Positions 1 through 7,086 of a stretch of DNA of 64,000 bases are shown here, one piece after another (the stretch's first letter is position 1; the number at the start of each line of letters is the position of its first letter). The position numbers and the translations under genes are program-made. Below the pieces are notes generated by a model. The model had not been told where the DNA came from, did not search any database, and saw only the letters and a list, made by a program, of their open reading frames with translations. The DNA is from Rhizobium sp. C4 (GTDB lineage Bacteria; Pseudomonadota; Alphaproteobacteria; Rhizobiales; Rhizobiaceae). Location of the stretch: assembly GCF_021026315.1 (NCBI RefSeq), contig NZ_JAJNCX010000004.1:284055-348054 (forward strand), written 5' to 3'.

Positions 1-262
1 TGGTCCGGATTGCGGCTGCGGGCATGACCACGTGCATGATCATCACGATCATGGCCACCATGAGCACCATGGGCATGATCACCATGATCACGGACACCAC
101 CATCATGACCACGATCATGGGCATTCCCATGATCACGCACATGACCACGGGCATCATGATCACGGTCATGACCATGGCCACAGCCACGACCACGATCACC
201 ACCATGCGCCTTATCCTCATGCCGATCATCCGCTCGGTCCGAAGAGCCTGAAGAAGGGGTGA
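1..262 (+). CDS. 3' end of a protein with a very His/Asp-rich C-terminus
   Basis: Only the last 86 or so codons are in the window. The frame opens with Gly-Pro-Asp-Cys-Gly-Cys-Gly and then runs through about 60 residues that are almost entirely His, Asp and Gly in HDH/HGH units, ending in [11 protein letters not shown] and a TGA. Such tails bind nickel, cobalt or zinc in metallochaperones and metal transporters. Lying directly upstream of cobalamin genes, a cobalt-handling role is plausible, but the catalytic part is missing and a UreE-, CobW- or transporter-type parent cannot be told apart. An internal GTG at 32 also opens this frame, but the Cys-rich stretch before it suggests the gene starts upstream of the window. 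Confidence 0.55.
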   Translation, partial: GPDCGCGHDHVHDHHDHGHHEHHGHDHHDHGHHHHDHDHGHSHDHAHDHGHHDHGHDHGHSHDHDHHHAPYPHADHPLGPKSLKKG

Positions 263-280
263 TGGGCGTGTGCCTTGGCT

Positions 281-460
281 TACCCCCCTCTGTCCTGCCG
301 GACATCTCCCCCTCAAGGGGGGAGATTGACTGGTTGCGCGCGCACTATTCCGCACTTTGGCGTTTGAGCCGGGCGGAAAAGTTCTTGGTTAGAGCGGGGC
401 GGTTCCTCCATCCAATCTCCCCCCTTGCGGGGGAGATGCCTGGCAAGGCAGAGGGGGGTA
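281..460. repeat. RIME-like palindromic repeat pair between the His-rich gene and cobH
   Basis: Two inverted half-elements face each other. The left half (281-328) reads TACCCCCCTCTGTC, then a small GC hairpin, then ATCTCCCCCTCAAGG and GGGGAGATTG. The right half (412-460) is the same sequence inverted and ends GGCAGAGGGGGGTA. Closely related copies lie at 2358-2481 and 3816-3991. The structure fits Rhizobium-specific intergenic mosaic elements (RIME). The right end runs to within 4 nt of the cobH start and supplies its purine-rich ribosome binding stretch. Confidence 0.8.
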
Positions 461-463
461 TCC

Positions 464-1108
464 TTGTCCGCTGACCTCTCCTACATCCGCGACCCCGCCG
501 CCATCTACGCGAAGTCCTTCGAAACCATCCGTTCCGAAGCGGATTTGTCGCGGTTTCCCAAGGGGATGGATGCGCTGGCTGTGAGGTTGATTCATGCCTG
601 CGGCATGGTCGATCTGGCCGGCGATATCGCGTTTTCTGCTGGCGCTTTTGACGCGGGGCAGGCTGCACTTGCCTCTGGCGCGCCGGTTTTCGTGGATGCG
701 GAAATGGTGGCGCATGGGATCATTCGCCGGCTCTTGCCCAAGGATAACGAAGTCGTCTGCCTGCTTAACGATCCGCGCGTGCGCCCGTTGGCGAGCGAGA
801 TCGGCAATACGCGTTCGGCCGCTCAGGTCGATCTCTGGGGCGATCGGCTGGAGGGGGCGGTGGTCGCGATCGGCAATGCGCCGACGGCGCTGTTCCGGCT
901 GCTGGAACTGATCGCGGCGGGTGGACCGAAGCCCGCGATCATTCTCGGTTTTCCGGTCGGTTTTGTCGGGGCAGCTGAATCAAAAGAGTCACTTATCGGA
1001 GACAGTTCACGCATTCCTTTCATTGCGGTTCGGGGGCGTCGTGGCGGATCGGCCATGGCGGCGGCGGCAGTGAATGCGCTTGCCGGGGGATTGGGGGCGA
1101 ATGACTGA
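464..1108 (+). CDS. cobH: precorrin-8X methylmutase CobH
   Basis: A 214-residue protein matching the CobH/CbiC family, which moves the C-11 methyl group of precorrin-8X to C-12 to give hydrogenobyrinate. The N-terminal YIRDPAAIYAKSF and the RLIHACGMVD motif are typical; the motif His is about residue 44, close to the catalytic His43 of characterised CobH. I chose the TTG at 464 because the protein then begins at the normal family position and GAGGGGGGT lies 4 nt upstream. The in-frame ATG at 425 lies inside the palindromic repeat and would add 13 unrelated residues. The gene overlaps cobL by 8 nt (ATGACTGA). Confidence 0.9.
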   Translation: MSADLSYIRDPAAIYAKSFETIRSEADLSRFPKGMDALAVRLIHACGMVDLAGDIAFSAGAFDAGQAALASGAPVFVDAEMVAHGIIRRLLPKDNEVVCLLNDPRVRPLASEIGNTRSAAQVDLWGDRLEGAVVAIGNAPTALFRLLELIAAGGPKPAIILGFPVGFVGAAESKESLIGDSSRIPFIAVRGRRGGSAMAAAAVNALAGGLGAND

Positions 1109-2342
1109 GGATATTGAGGGGACTGAGCCTGGTGATGAGCCCTGGCTCACCATTGTCGGCATCGGGGATAACGGGCTTTCCAGCATCACGCCGGAGGCGC
1201 TGTCCTATATCTGGCAGGCGGAGACGATTGTCGTCGCCGAACGGCTCGACACCGTTCTCGAAGGCCTGCCGCCGAAGACGGTGATCAACTGGGCCGAGGG
1301 CTATCGCGATGTGATGGACCGGATAGCTGCGCTGCGCGGCACGCAGGTGACGATCATTGCCACGGGCGATCCGATGCATTTCGGTATCGGCTCGACGCTG
1401 CGCCGGCAGTTCGATCCGCAGGAAATGCGCGTCATCCCGTATCCGTCCGCCTTTTCGCTGGCCGCAGCCCGGCTGGGCTGGGCGCTTCAGGATGTCGAGC
1501 AGATATCGCTGCATGGCCGGCCGGTCGAAACGCTGATCCGCCATTTGCAGCCGGCGGCGCGCATTCTGGCGCTAACCTCCAATGCGGCGACGATCCGCGA
1601 GGTGGCCGAACTGATTGTCGCGCGCGGCTATGCCGGCTCGCATATCCATGTGCTGGAGCATATGGGCGGCGAGCGCGAGCGGGTCAGCCTTCTGACCGTC
1701 GAGGACATTCTGGACGGTGCGCCGGACTTCGCCGATTTCAACACGATCGGCATTCATCTCGTCCGTGCGGCAGCTTTCCTGCCGCTGGTGCCGGGGCTTT
1801 CTGACGATGCCTTCGTGCATGACGGGCAGATCACCAAGCGGGAAATCCGGGCGGTGACGCTGGCTCATCTCATGCCCTATCGCAATGCGCTGCTCTGGGA
1901 TGTCGGCGCGGGTTCCGGCTCGGTTTCGGTCGAATGGATGCGCGCCGGCGGGCGGGCGGTTGCCATCGAGCAAAAGCCGGAGCGCGTCGAGACGATCCAG
2001 CAAAATGCCGCCGAGCTTGGCGTGCCGGGCTTGCAGATTGTCGAGGGCGAGGCTCCTGCGGCGCTTGAAGGCCTGAAAGCGCCGGACGCGATCTTCATCG
2101 GCGGCGGCGTGACGGGCGAGGGCGTGTTCGAGGCCTGCTGGGCGGCGCTGAAGCCCGGCGGCCGGCTGGTGGCCAATGCCGTGACGGTCGAGGGCGAGAT
2201 GGCGCTGATCTCGCTTCAGGCGCAACTGGGTGGAGATCTCGTGCGCATGGCGGTGTCGCGCGCCGAGCCGGTGGGGCGGTTCTCGGCGTTCAAGCCGATG
2301 ATGCCGGTGACGCTGTGGTCGGTGCAGAAGGGGTGGGAATGA
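1101..2342 (+). CDS. cobL: precorrin-6Y C5,15-methyltransferase (decarboxylating) CobL
   Basis: A 413-residue two-domain enzyme. The N-terminal CbiE-like tetrapyrrole methylase domain begins with LTIVGIGDNGLS and contains the TGDPMHFGIGSTL loop. The C-terminal CbiT-like Rossmann methyltransferase carries LWDVGAGSGSVSVEW at about residue 263. CobL methylates C-5 and C-15 of the ring and removes the acetate carboxyl at C-12. The ATG at 1101 overlaps the cobH stop and follows a G-rich ribosome binding stretch; an upstream in-frame ATG at 1074 would lie deep inside cobH. The order cobH-cobL-cobI suggests one operon, although repeats separate cobL from cobI. Confidence 0.92.
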   Translation: MTEDIEGTEPGDEPWLTIVGIGDNGLSSITPEALSYIWQAETIVVAERLDTVLEGLPPKTVINWAEGYRDVMDRIAALRGTQVTIIATGDPMHFGIGSTLRRQFDPQEMRVIPYPSAFSLAAARLGWALQDVEQISLHGRPVETLIRHLQPAARILALTSNAATIREVAELIVARGYAGSHIHVLEHMGGERERVSLLTVEDILDGAPDFADFNTIGIHLVRAAAFLPLVPGLSDDAFVHDGQITKREIRAVTLAHLMPYRNALLWDVGAGSGSVSVEWMRAGGRAVAIEQKPERVETIQQNAAELGVPGLQIVEGEAPAALEGLKAPDAIFIGGGVTGEGVFEACWAALKPGGRLVANAVTVEGEMALISLQAQLGGDLVRMAVSRAEPVGRFSAFKPMMPVTLWSVQKGWE

Positions 2343-2357
2343 TGGCGATGCTTGCTC

Positions 2358-2481
2358 CAATCTCCCCCCTTGAGGGGGAGATGTCGGCGCAGCCGACAGA
2401 GGGGGGTGTTTCACACCCTCAGGCGGTTGCCGGTACCCCCCTCTGGCCTGCCGGCCATCTCCCCCTCAAGGGGGGAGATCG
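2358..2481. repeat. RIME-like palindromic repeat between cobL and cobI
   Basis: The same family as 281-460. The left half, 2358-2407, runs from CAATCTCCCCCCTTGAGG to CAGAGGGGGGT; the inverted right half, 2434-2481, starts TACCCCCCTCTGG and ends GGGGGGAGATCG. Each half has its own GC-rich hairpin (GTCGGCGCAGCCGAC on the left, GGCCTGCCGGCC on the right). The tips vary between copies while the arms are conserved, which suggests compensatory change in RNA or cruciform structure. Confidence 0.8.
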
Positions 2482-2500
2482 ACTGAGGCGCCGCCCACGT

Positions 2501-2578
2501 AACCCCTCACCAAGTGCGCCCAGGCACTCGCCTTTGGCTCGCGCGGGCTTACTATCCTCTCCCACAAGGGGAGAGGAC
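2501..2578. repeat. second-type repeat (CCTCTCCCACAAGGGGAGAGG) before cobI
   Basis: This unit starts with CCCCTCACCAAG and ends in a perfect palindrome around CTCTCCCACAAGGGGAGAG. The same unit, with different internal sequence, forms the right half of the element at 63709-63889. Its purine-rich end (GGGGAGAGGACGGGAGG) runs directly into the ribosome binding position of cobI. Confidence 0.7.
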
Positions 2579-2588
2579 GGGAGGGTGC

Positions 2589-3329
2589 ATGGCTGGTAAA
2601 CTCTATGGCCTCGGCCTCGGTCCCGGCGATCCCGAACTGATCACGTTGAAGGCGCATCGGATCATGACGTCGGCACCCGTCATAGCCTATCCGGCTCCCG
2701 ATACTGGCCCCAGTTTCGCGCGGCAGATTGCCGAGCAGTATCTCAAGCCCGAACAGGTCGAGATACCCATCGTCATGCCGATGCGGGTGGAGCGCTATCC
2801 GGCACAGGACGTCTATGATGCAGCAGCGCGCGATATTGCCGCGCATCTTGATGCTGGGCGCGATGTCGCGGTTCTGTGCGAGGGCGATCCGTTTTTCTTT
2901 GGCTCCTTCATGTATCTCTTCGAGCGTCTTGAAGCACGCTATGAGGTGGAGATCGTGCCGGGTGTCTCCTCCATCATGGCGGGGGCTGCGGCGCTGAGGC
3001 GGCCGCTGACGGCGCGCAACGATATCCTGACGGTGATCCCCGGGCCGCTCGAAACGGCGGTGATGCGTGCGCGCATTGAAGCCTCCGATGCGGTGGCGAT
3101 CATGAAGGTCGGGCGGCATTTTTCCCGTATCCGCGATCTCATTGCCGAAATGGGGCTGATCGACTGCGCCGGCTATCTGGAGCGCGTTTCGCTTGCCAAT
3201 GAGCGGGTGTTTCCGCTTGCCGATGTGCTTGAGGATGCCGCGCCCTATTTTTCGCTGATCCTGATCTACAAGGGGCAGGAGGACTGGATTTCCCGTCTGC
3301 CCATTCTCACGAAAGACCATTCCGCATGA
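2589..3329 (+). CDS. cobI: precorrin-2 C20-methyltransferase CobI
   Basis: A 246-residue tetrapyrrole methylase that adds a methyl group at C-20 of precorrin-2 using S-adenosylmethionine. The N-terminal LYGLGLGPGDPELITLKA is the family signature, and LCEGDPFFFGSFMYL and VPGVSSIMAGAA are the expected SAM-binding loops. The ATG at 2589 is preferred over the ATG at 2514, which would translate the repeat; GGGAGG lies just before 2589. The stop overlaps the next start (ATGA at 3326). Confidence 0.93.
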   Translation: MAGKLYGLGLGPGDPELITLKAHRIMTSAPVIAYPAPDTGPSFARQIAEQYLKPEQVEIPIVMPMRVERYPAQDVYDAAARDIAAHLDAGRDVAVLCEGDPFFFGSFMYLFERLEARYEVEIVPGVSSIMAGAAALRRPLTARNDILTVIPGPLETAVMRARIEASDAVAIMKVGRHFSRIRDLIAEMGLIDCAGYLERVSLANERVFPLADVLEDAAPYFSLILIYKGQEDWISRLPILTKDHSA

Positions 3330-5308
3330 CCAGACCTGCCGTCATCATCCTGAGCGAACAGGCAGCCGCGCTCGGCCGCGCCATCGCGGACGTCCTTGGC
3401 GGCGAGCTTGTCGGTGCGCGGGCGCGCGTGACTATAGCCGACCGGCTGTTCGATGAGGCGCGGGTGGAGGTTCAGGCGCTGTTTTCCGCCGGCCGCCCCA
3501 TCGTTGCCGTCATGGCATCGGGCGCACTGATCCGGCTCGTTGCGCCGCTGCTTGCCGACAAGATGACGGAACCGCCGGTGATTGCGGTTGCCGAAGACGG
3601 CTCGTCCGTCGTGCCGCTTCTCGGCGGGCATCATGGGGCGAACGATCTGGCGCGCGGGATTGCGGCTGCGGTTGCGGGGAGTGCTGCGATTACGACGGCG
3701 GGGGATCTGCGGTTTGGCATTGCGCTGGATGCGCCGCCGACGGGGTTGAAGCTGGCGAACCCGGACGCGGCGAAGGCTGTGATGGCGGAGCTTGTGGCGG
3801 GGGCAACCCTTCTGCCAATCTCCCCCCTTGAGGGGGGTGAGGAGCGGTTCGCGCAGCGAAGCAATCGATCCGGTGAATCGATTGCAGTGACGAACGCCGG
3901 CAGGGCAGAGGGGGGTAAGCCGCTTGCTCCTGCATCTGCCGTACCCCCCTCTGTCGGCTGCGCCGACATCTCCCCCTCAAGGGGGGAGATTGGAGCAAGC
4001 GGCTGGCTCACCAATTCCAAGCTACCCTTTGCCGAAGGCGGAAACGTCACCCTGACCATCACCGACCAGCCCCACGCCGCAGGCCCTCTCGAACTCATCT
4101 ATCACCCCGCCACGCTGGCGCTCGGCATGGGTTGCGAGCGCGGCTGCGATGTAAGCGAGGCGATTGCGCTGGCGGAGAAGGCGATTGCCGAGAGTGGTTT
4201 TGCCCGACAGTCCATTGCGGCCGTCGTGTCGCTGGATCTGAAGGCGGATGAAACGGCGATCCATGCAGTGGCGGCGCATCTTGGCGTGCCGGCGCGGTTC
4301 TTCGATGCCGCGACGCTGGAGCGGGAGACGCCGCGTTTGAAGAACCCGTCCGATGTCGTCTTTGCCGAAGTCGGCTGCCATGGCGTGGCCGAGGGCGCGG
4401 CGCTGGCGGCGGTGGGTGCTGCGGGCGCGCTGGTTTTCCCGAAGATCAAGTCCAAGGGGGCGACGGCGGCGATTGCGCGTGCCGCTGATATCATCGATCC
4501 GGCTCAGATCGGCCGGGCGCGTGGTCGGCTCTTCGTCGTCGGCATCGGGCCGGGTTCGGAGGGCTGGCGCTCTCCGGAGGTGACGGAGATGGTGGCAGCC
4601 TCGACCGATCTCGTCGGCTATTCGCTCTATCTCGATCTGCTGGGCTCGCTCACCAAGGGCAAGGTTCGGCATGATTTCGATCTTGGCAAGGAAGAGGCGC
4701 GTGTCGTCCATGCCATGGAGCTTGCGGGGCAAGGCCGCGATGTGGCGCTGGTCTGCTCCGGGGATGCCGGCATTTACGCCATGGCGACGCTGGTCTTCGA
4801 GCTTTTCGACAAGGGCGGCATTTCGGATGCGGCCTCGCGCATCGAGGTCCAATGCTCGCCCGGCATTTCGGCGCTGCAAGGGGCTGCCGCCCGCATCGGC
4901 GCGCCATTGGGACATGATTTCTGCACCATTTCGCTCTCGGATCTCCTGACGCCATGGGAGCATATCCAGCGACGCGTCAAGGCGGCGGGCGAGGGCGATT
5001 TCGTCATAGCCTTCTACAATCCCGTCTCGATGAAGCGGCGAACGCAGCTGGCTTACGCCCGCGACGAGCTGCTGAAATATCGCCCGGCCTCGACGCCAGT
5101 CGTGCTCGCCACCAATCTCGGCCGACCGGGCGAAACGGTGCGCACGGTTCCGCTCGGTGCGTTGAATATCGAGGAGGTCGATATGTTGACGGTGGTTGTC
5201 GTTGGTTCGTCGGAAAGCCGGACGGTCACGACCGGCGACGGCAAGACCTGGGTCTATACGCCACGCGGCTATTCCGGAAAGTCGGATTCCGGGATGGGAC
5301 GGACGTGA
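3326..5308 (+). CDS. cobJ: CbiG/CobE-like domain fused to precorrin-3B C17-methyltransferase CobJ
   Basis: A 660-residue fusion. Residues 1-155 resemble the CbiG N-terminal domain (VPLLGGHHGANDLARGIAAA). About 255-390 match the CobE/CbiG C-terminal domain (LALGMGCERGCDVSEAI; AEVGCHGVAEGAAL). About 398-650 are CobJ (LFVVGIGPGSEGWRSPE; LVCSGDAGIYAMA; AFYNPVSMKRR). CobJ methylates C-17 during ring contraction. Residues about 162-225 do not belong to either domain: they translate an in-frame palindromic repeat pair (3816-3991). The insert lies in the linker between CbiG domains and the frame stays open, so the protein may still work. CbiG domains are linked to the anaerobic route, while a CobE-like domain also occurs in aerobic species. 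Confidence 0.9.
   Translation: MTRPAVIILSEQAAALGRAIADVLGGELVGARARVTIADRLFDEARVEVQALFSAGRPIVAVMASGALIRLVAPLLADKMTEPPVIAVAEDGSSVVPLLGGHHGANDLARGIAAAVAGSAAITTAGDLRFGIALDAPPTGLKLANPDAAKAVMAELVAGATLLPISPLEGGEERFAQRSNRSGESIAVTNAGRAEGGKPLAPASAVPPSVGCADISPSRGEIGASGWLTNSKLPFAEGGNVTLTITDQPHAAGPLELIYHPATLALGMGCERGCDVSEAIALAEKAIAESGFARQSIAAVVSLDLKADETAIHAVAAHLGVPARFFDAATLERETPRLKNPSDVVFAEVGCHGVAEGAALAAVGAAGALVFPKIKSKGATAAIARAADIIDPAQIGRARGRLFVVGIGPGSEGWRSPEVTEMVAASTDLVGYSLYLDLLGSLTKGKVRHDFDLGKEEARVVHAMELAGQGRDVALVCSGDAGIYAMATLVFELFDKGGISDAASRIEVQCSPGISALQGAAARIGAPLGHDFCTISLSDLLTPWEHIQRRVKAAGEGDFVIAFYNPVSMKRRTQLAYARDELLKYRPASTPVVLATNLGRPGETVRTVPLGALNIEEVDMLTVVVVGSSESRTVTTGDGKTWVYTPRGYSGKSDSGMGRT
3816..3991. 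repeat. RIME-like palindromic repeat pair inside the cbiG/cobJ reading frame
   Basis: The left half starts CAATCTCCCCCCTTGAGG at 3816 and ends near 3916 (GGCAGAGGGGGGTA). The inverted right half runs from TACCCCCCTCTGTCGG to GGGGGGAGATTG (about 3942-3991). AGCCGCTTGCTCC (3918-3930) and GGAGCAAGCGGCT (3992-4004) form an outer perfect 13-bp inverted repeat. The segment has no stop in the coding frame and adds about 60 residues, including ISPLEGGEE and ADISPSRGEIG. Confidence 0.85.
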
Positions 5309-5332
5309 TGGGGCAGAGCTTGTATCGGCGGC

Positions 5333-5459
5333 GACCTCTTCTCCCCTTGGGGAGAAGTGCCGAACGGAGTGAGGCGATGAGGGGTTCCCATCTCTTCTCG
5401 CTGTGGGTACCCCTCATCCGGCCCTTTGGGCCACCTTCTCCCCAAGGGGAGAAGAGGGA
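5333..5459. repeat. third-type palindromic repeat (CTTCTCCCCTTGGGGAGAAG) before cobM
   Basis: The left unit CCTCTTCTCCCCTTGGGG with AGAAGTGCCGAACGGAGTG is followed by GATGAGGGG. The right unit has CCCCTCATCCGGCCC and ends CTTCTCCCCAAGGGGAGAAG. The two halves form an inverted pair, analogous in plan to the other repeats here but different in sequence. It fills most of the 244-bp gap before cobM, and no gene is seen in that gap. Confidence 0.7.
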
Positions 5460-5552
5460 CCAGACTGCCCGATTTCGCCCGTTTGTCGGCTCCCTTTGCG
5501 CTGATGGCGCAGCCGCAAGCCGAGTGCAAAGCCATTTGCCAAGGAAAGCAAC

Positions 5553-6338
5553 ATGACTGTCTATTTCATCGGCGCCGGTCCCGGCGCGCCTGATCTCATC
5601 ACCGTGCGCGGGCTTCGTCTGATCGAAAGCTGCCCGGTCTGCCTCTATGCGGGTTCACTGGTTCCTGAAGAGACGGTGAAATGCGCGCCCGAAGGCGCCA
5701 TCGTCAAGGACACCGCGCCCATGCATCTCGATGAGATCGTGGCCGACATGAAGGCGGCGCATAACCAAGGCAAGGATGTCGCCCGCGTCCATTCCGGCGA
5801 TCCGTCGATCTATGGGGCGATTGCCGAGCAGATGCGTAGGCTCGATGCGCTCGGCATCCCGTATGAGGTCGTGCCGGGGGTGCCGGCCTTTGCTGCAGCG
5901 GCGGCGAAGATGAAGGCGGAGCTGACGCTGCCGGAAATCGCCCAGACGATCATCATCACCCGCACCGGCATGAAGGCGTCTTCGATGCCGGAATTCGAGA
6001 CGCTGGAAATTCTCGGGCAGTCGCGGGCGACACTCGCCATCCACCTGTCGATCCGCAATCTGACCTATGTGCACGACGCGCTCGTGCCCTATTACGGTGA
6101 GGATTGCCCGGTCGTCATCGCCTATCGCGCCACCTGGCCCGACGAGCAATATATCCGCACGACGCTTGCCGGCATGAAGGAAGAGGTGCGCAAGGCGAAG
6201 CTGACGCGCACCACGCTGATCTTCGTCGGCAAGGTCTTCGGCGAAGTCGAGTTCCGCGACAGCGATCTCTACAATGCTTCGTTCAGCCATGTGCTGCGAA
6301 ACAAGGGAAAGAAGAAAAGTTCGGTTGAAGCGTCATGA
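5553..6338 (+). CDS. cobM: precorrin-4 C11-methyltransferase CobM
   Basis: A 261-residue tetrapyrrole methylase that adds the C-11 methyl group to precorrin-4. The start is unambiguous: ATG with AAGGAAAG upstream, and a first-residue motif VYFIGAGPGAPDLITVRG. HSGDPSIYGAIAEQ, VPGVPAFAAAAA and TRTGMKASSMPE are the expected CobM loops. It is the last gene of the forward cobH-cobL-cobI-cobJ-cobM series; the next methylation and reduction steps are encoded by cobK and cbiD on the other strand at 9.8-11.6 kb. Confidence 0.94.
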   Translation: MTVYFIGAGPGAPDLITVRGLRLIESCPVCLYAGSLVPEETVKCAPEGAIVKDTAPMHLDEIVADMKAAHNQGKDVARVHSGDPSIYGAIAEQMRRLDALGIPYEVVPGVPAFAAAAAKMKAELTLPEIAQTIIITRTGMKASSMPEFETLEILGQSRATLAIHLSIRNLTYVHDALVPYYGEDCPVVIAYRATWPDEQYIRTTLAGMKEEVRKAKLTRTTLIFVGKVFGEVEFRDSDLYNASFSHVLRNKGKKKSSVEAS

Positions 6339-6374
6339 TCCGTTGCTAAGCTCTCCCTCAAAGGGAGTTTGAGC

Positions 6375-6830
6375 ATGACGACGAATGACGATTATCGCGA
6401 CGGCGGTTGCCGTTGCGGCGCGGTGCGGTTCCGGGTGAAGGGGCGGCCGATGATCACCATGGCCTGCCATTGCACCGGCTGTCAGAAGATGACGGCAAGT
6501 GCCTTTTCGCTGAGTTCGTTCTACGCACTGGAGAATTTCGAACTCGTTCAGGGCGAGACGGTGCTTGGCGGTCTTCAGCAGGCGCTGAATCATCATTTCT
6601 GCCCCGATTGCAAGAGCTGGATGTTTACCCGCGCCGACATGATGGGCCCACATGTCAATGTGCGCTCGACGCTGATTGACGACAGCCGAGGCTACAAGCC
6701 GTTCATCGAGACTTACACATCCGAGATGCTGCCCTGGGCAAAAACGGCGGCGGAACACAGTTTCGAAACGTTCGCGCCGATGGAGCGCTTCCCGGAGCTG
6801 CTTGCGGCCTATGCCGCATCCGATTTCTGA
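6375..6830 (+). CDS. GFA family (CENP-V/GFA domain) zinc-binding protein
   Basis: A 151-residue protein with the pattern of the glutathione-dependent formaldehyde-activating (GFA) fold: GGCRCGAVRF near the N-terminus, ACHCTGCQKMTASAF around residue 35, and HHFCPDCKSWMF around 75. These Cys pairs bind zinc. Family members are often annotated as formaldehyde-activating enzymes, but most have no tested activity, so no substrate is assigned. The ATG at 6375 follows AAGGGAG with good spacing; a TTG two codons earlier is possible. Confidence 0.8.
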   Translation: MTTNDDYRDGGCRCGAVRFRVKGRPMITMACHCTGCQKMTASAFSLSSFYALENFELVQGETVLGGLQQALNHHFCPDCKSWMFTRADMMGPHVNVRSTLIDDSRGYKPFIETYTSEMLPWAKTAAEHSFETFAPMERFPELLAAYAASDF

Positions 6831-7050
6831 TGGCGGATCTGGAACGGATGGAATTCGAGGCCGAAATCTGGAAATCGGTTGGGGCATGGTGAAGGTGCGC
6901 GCGACCATCCATGAAACGAGCGTCGAGACCTCGATCTTTCCCGACAAGAATTCCGCCAGTTATCTTCTTCCGTTGAAGGCGTCGGTGCGCAAGGCGGCAA
7001 GGGTTGCAGTGGGCGACATTATCCGGATAAGACTTGATGTCATCGCCTGA
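6830..7050 (+). pseudogene. DUF1905-family gene with internal deletion and frameshift
   Basis: The ATG at 6830 opens MERM-type sequence (MEFEAEIWKSVGAW) typical of the DUF1905 N-terminus but stops at 6890-6892. The C-terminal half of the same family (VKVRATIHETSVETSIF, then SYLLPLKASVRKA, then VGDIIRIRLDV) continues in another frame from about 6878 to 7050. The usual middle stretch of some 25 residues is missing and the frame has shifted. The joint lies at GGTTGGGGCATGG, which can be read as both halves. The simplest reading is one deletion in a formerly intact gene. A short protein starting at ATG 6886 could still be made but would lack the N-terminal strand. Confidence 0.65.
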
Positions 7051-7086
7051 GCGCCAAGATTTCGATTATAAAAAGGTACAAACTTC

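Noticed and set aside
24..251. Met/Thr/Ile-rich frame overlapping the His-rich tail
   Set aside because: It is the +1 reading of CAT/GAC/CAC-rich codons; the His/Asp reading has a natural end before the repeat.
32..262. CRISPR-like or tandem repeat array in the CATGATCAC-rich start of the window
   Set aside because: The periodicity is simply His/Asp codon repetition; there are no unique spacers.
345..715. Open frames on the minus strand opposite cobH and its leader
   Set aside because: They run through the palindromic repeat and antisense to cobH; the protein text is Arg-rich shadow coding without family features.
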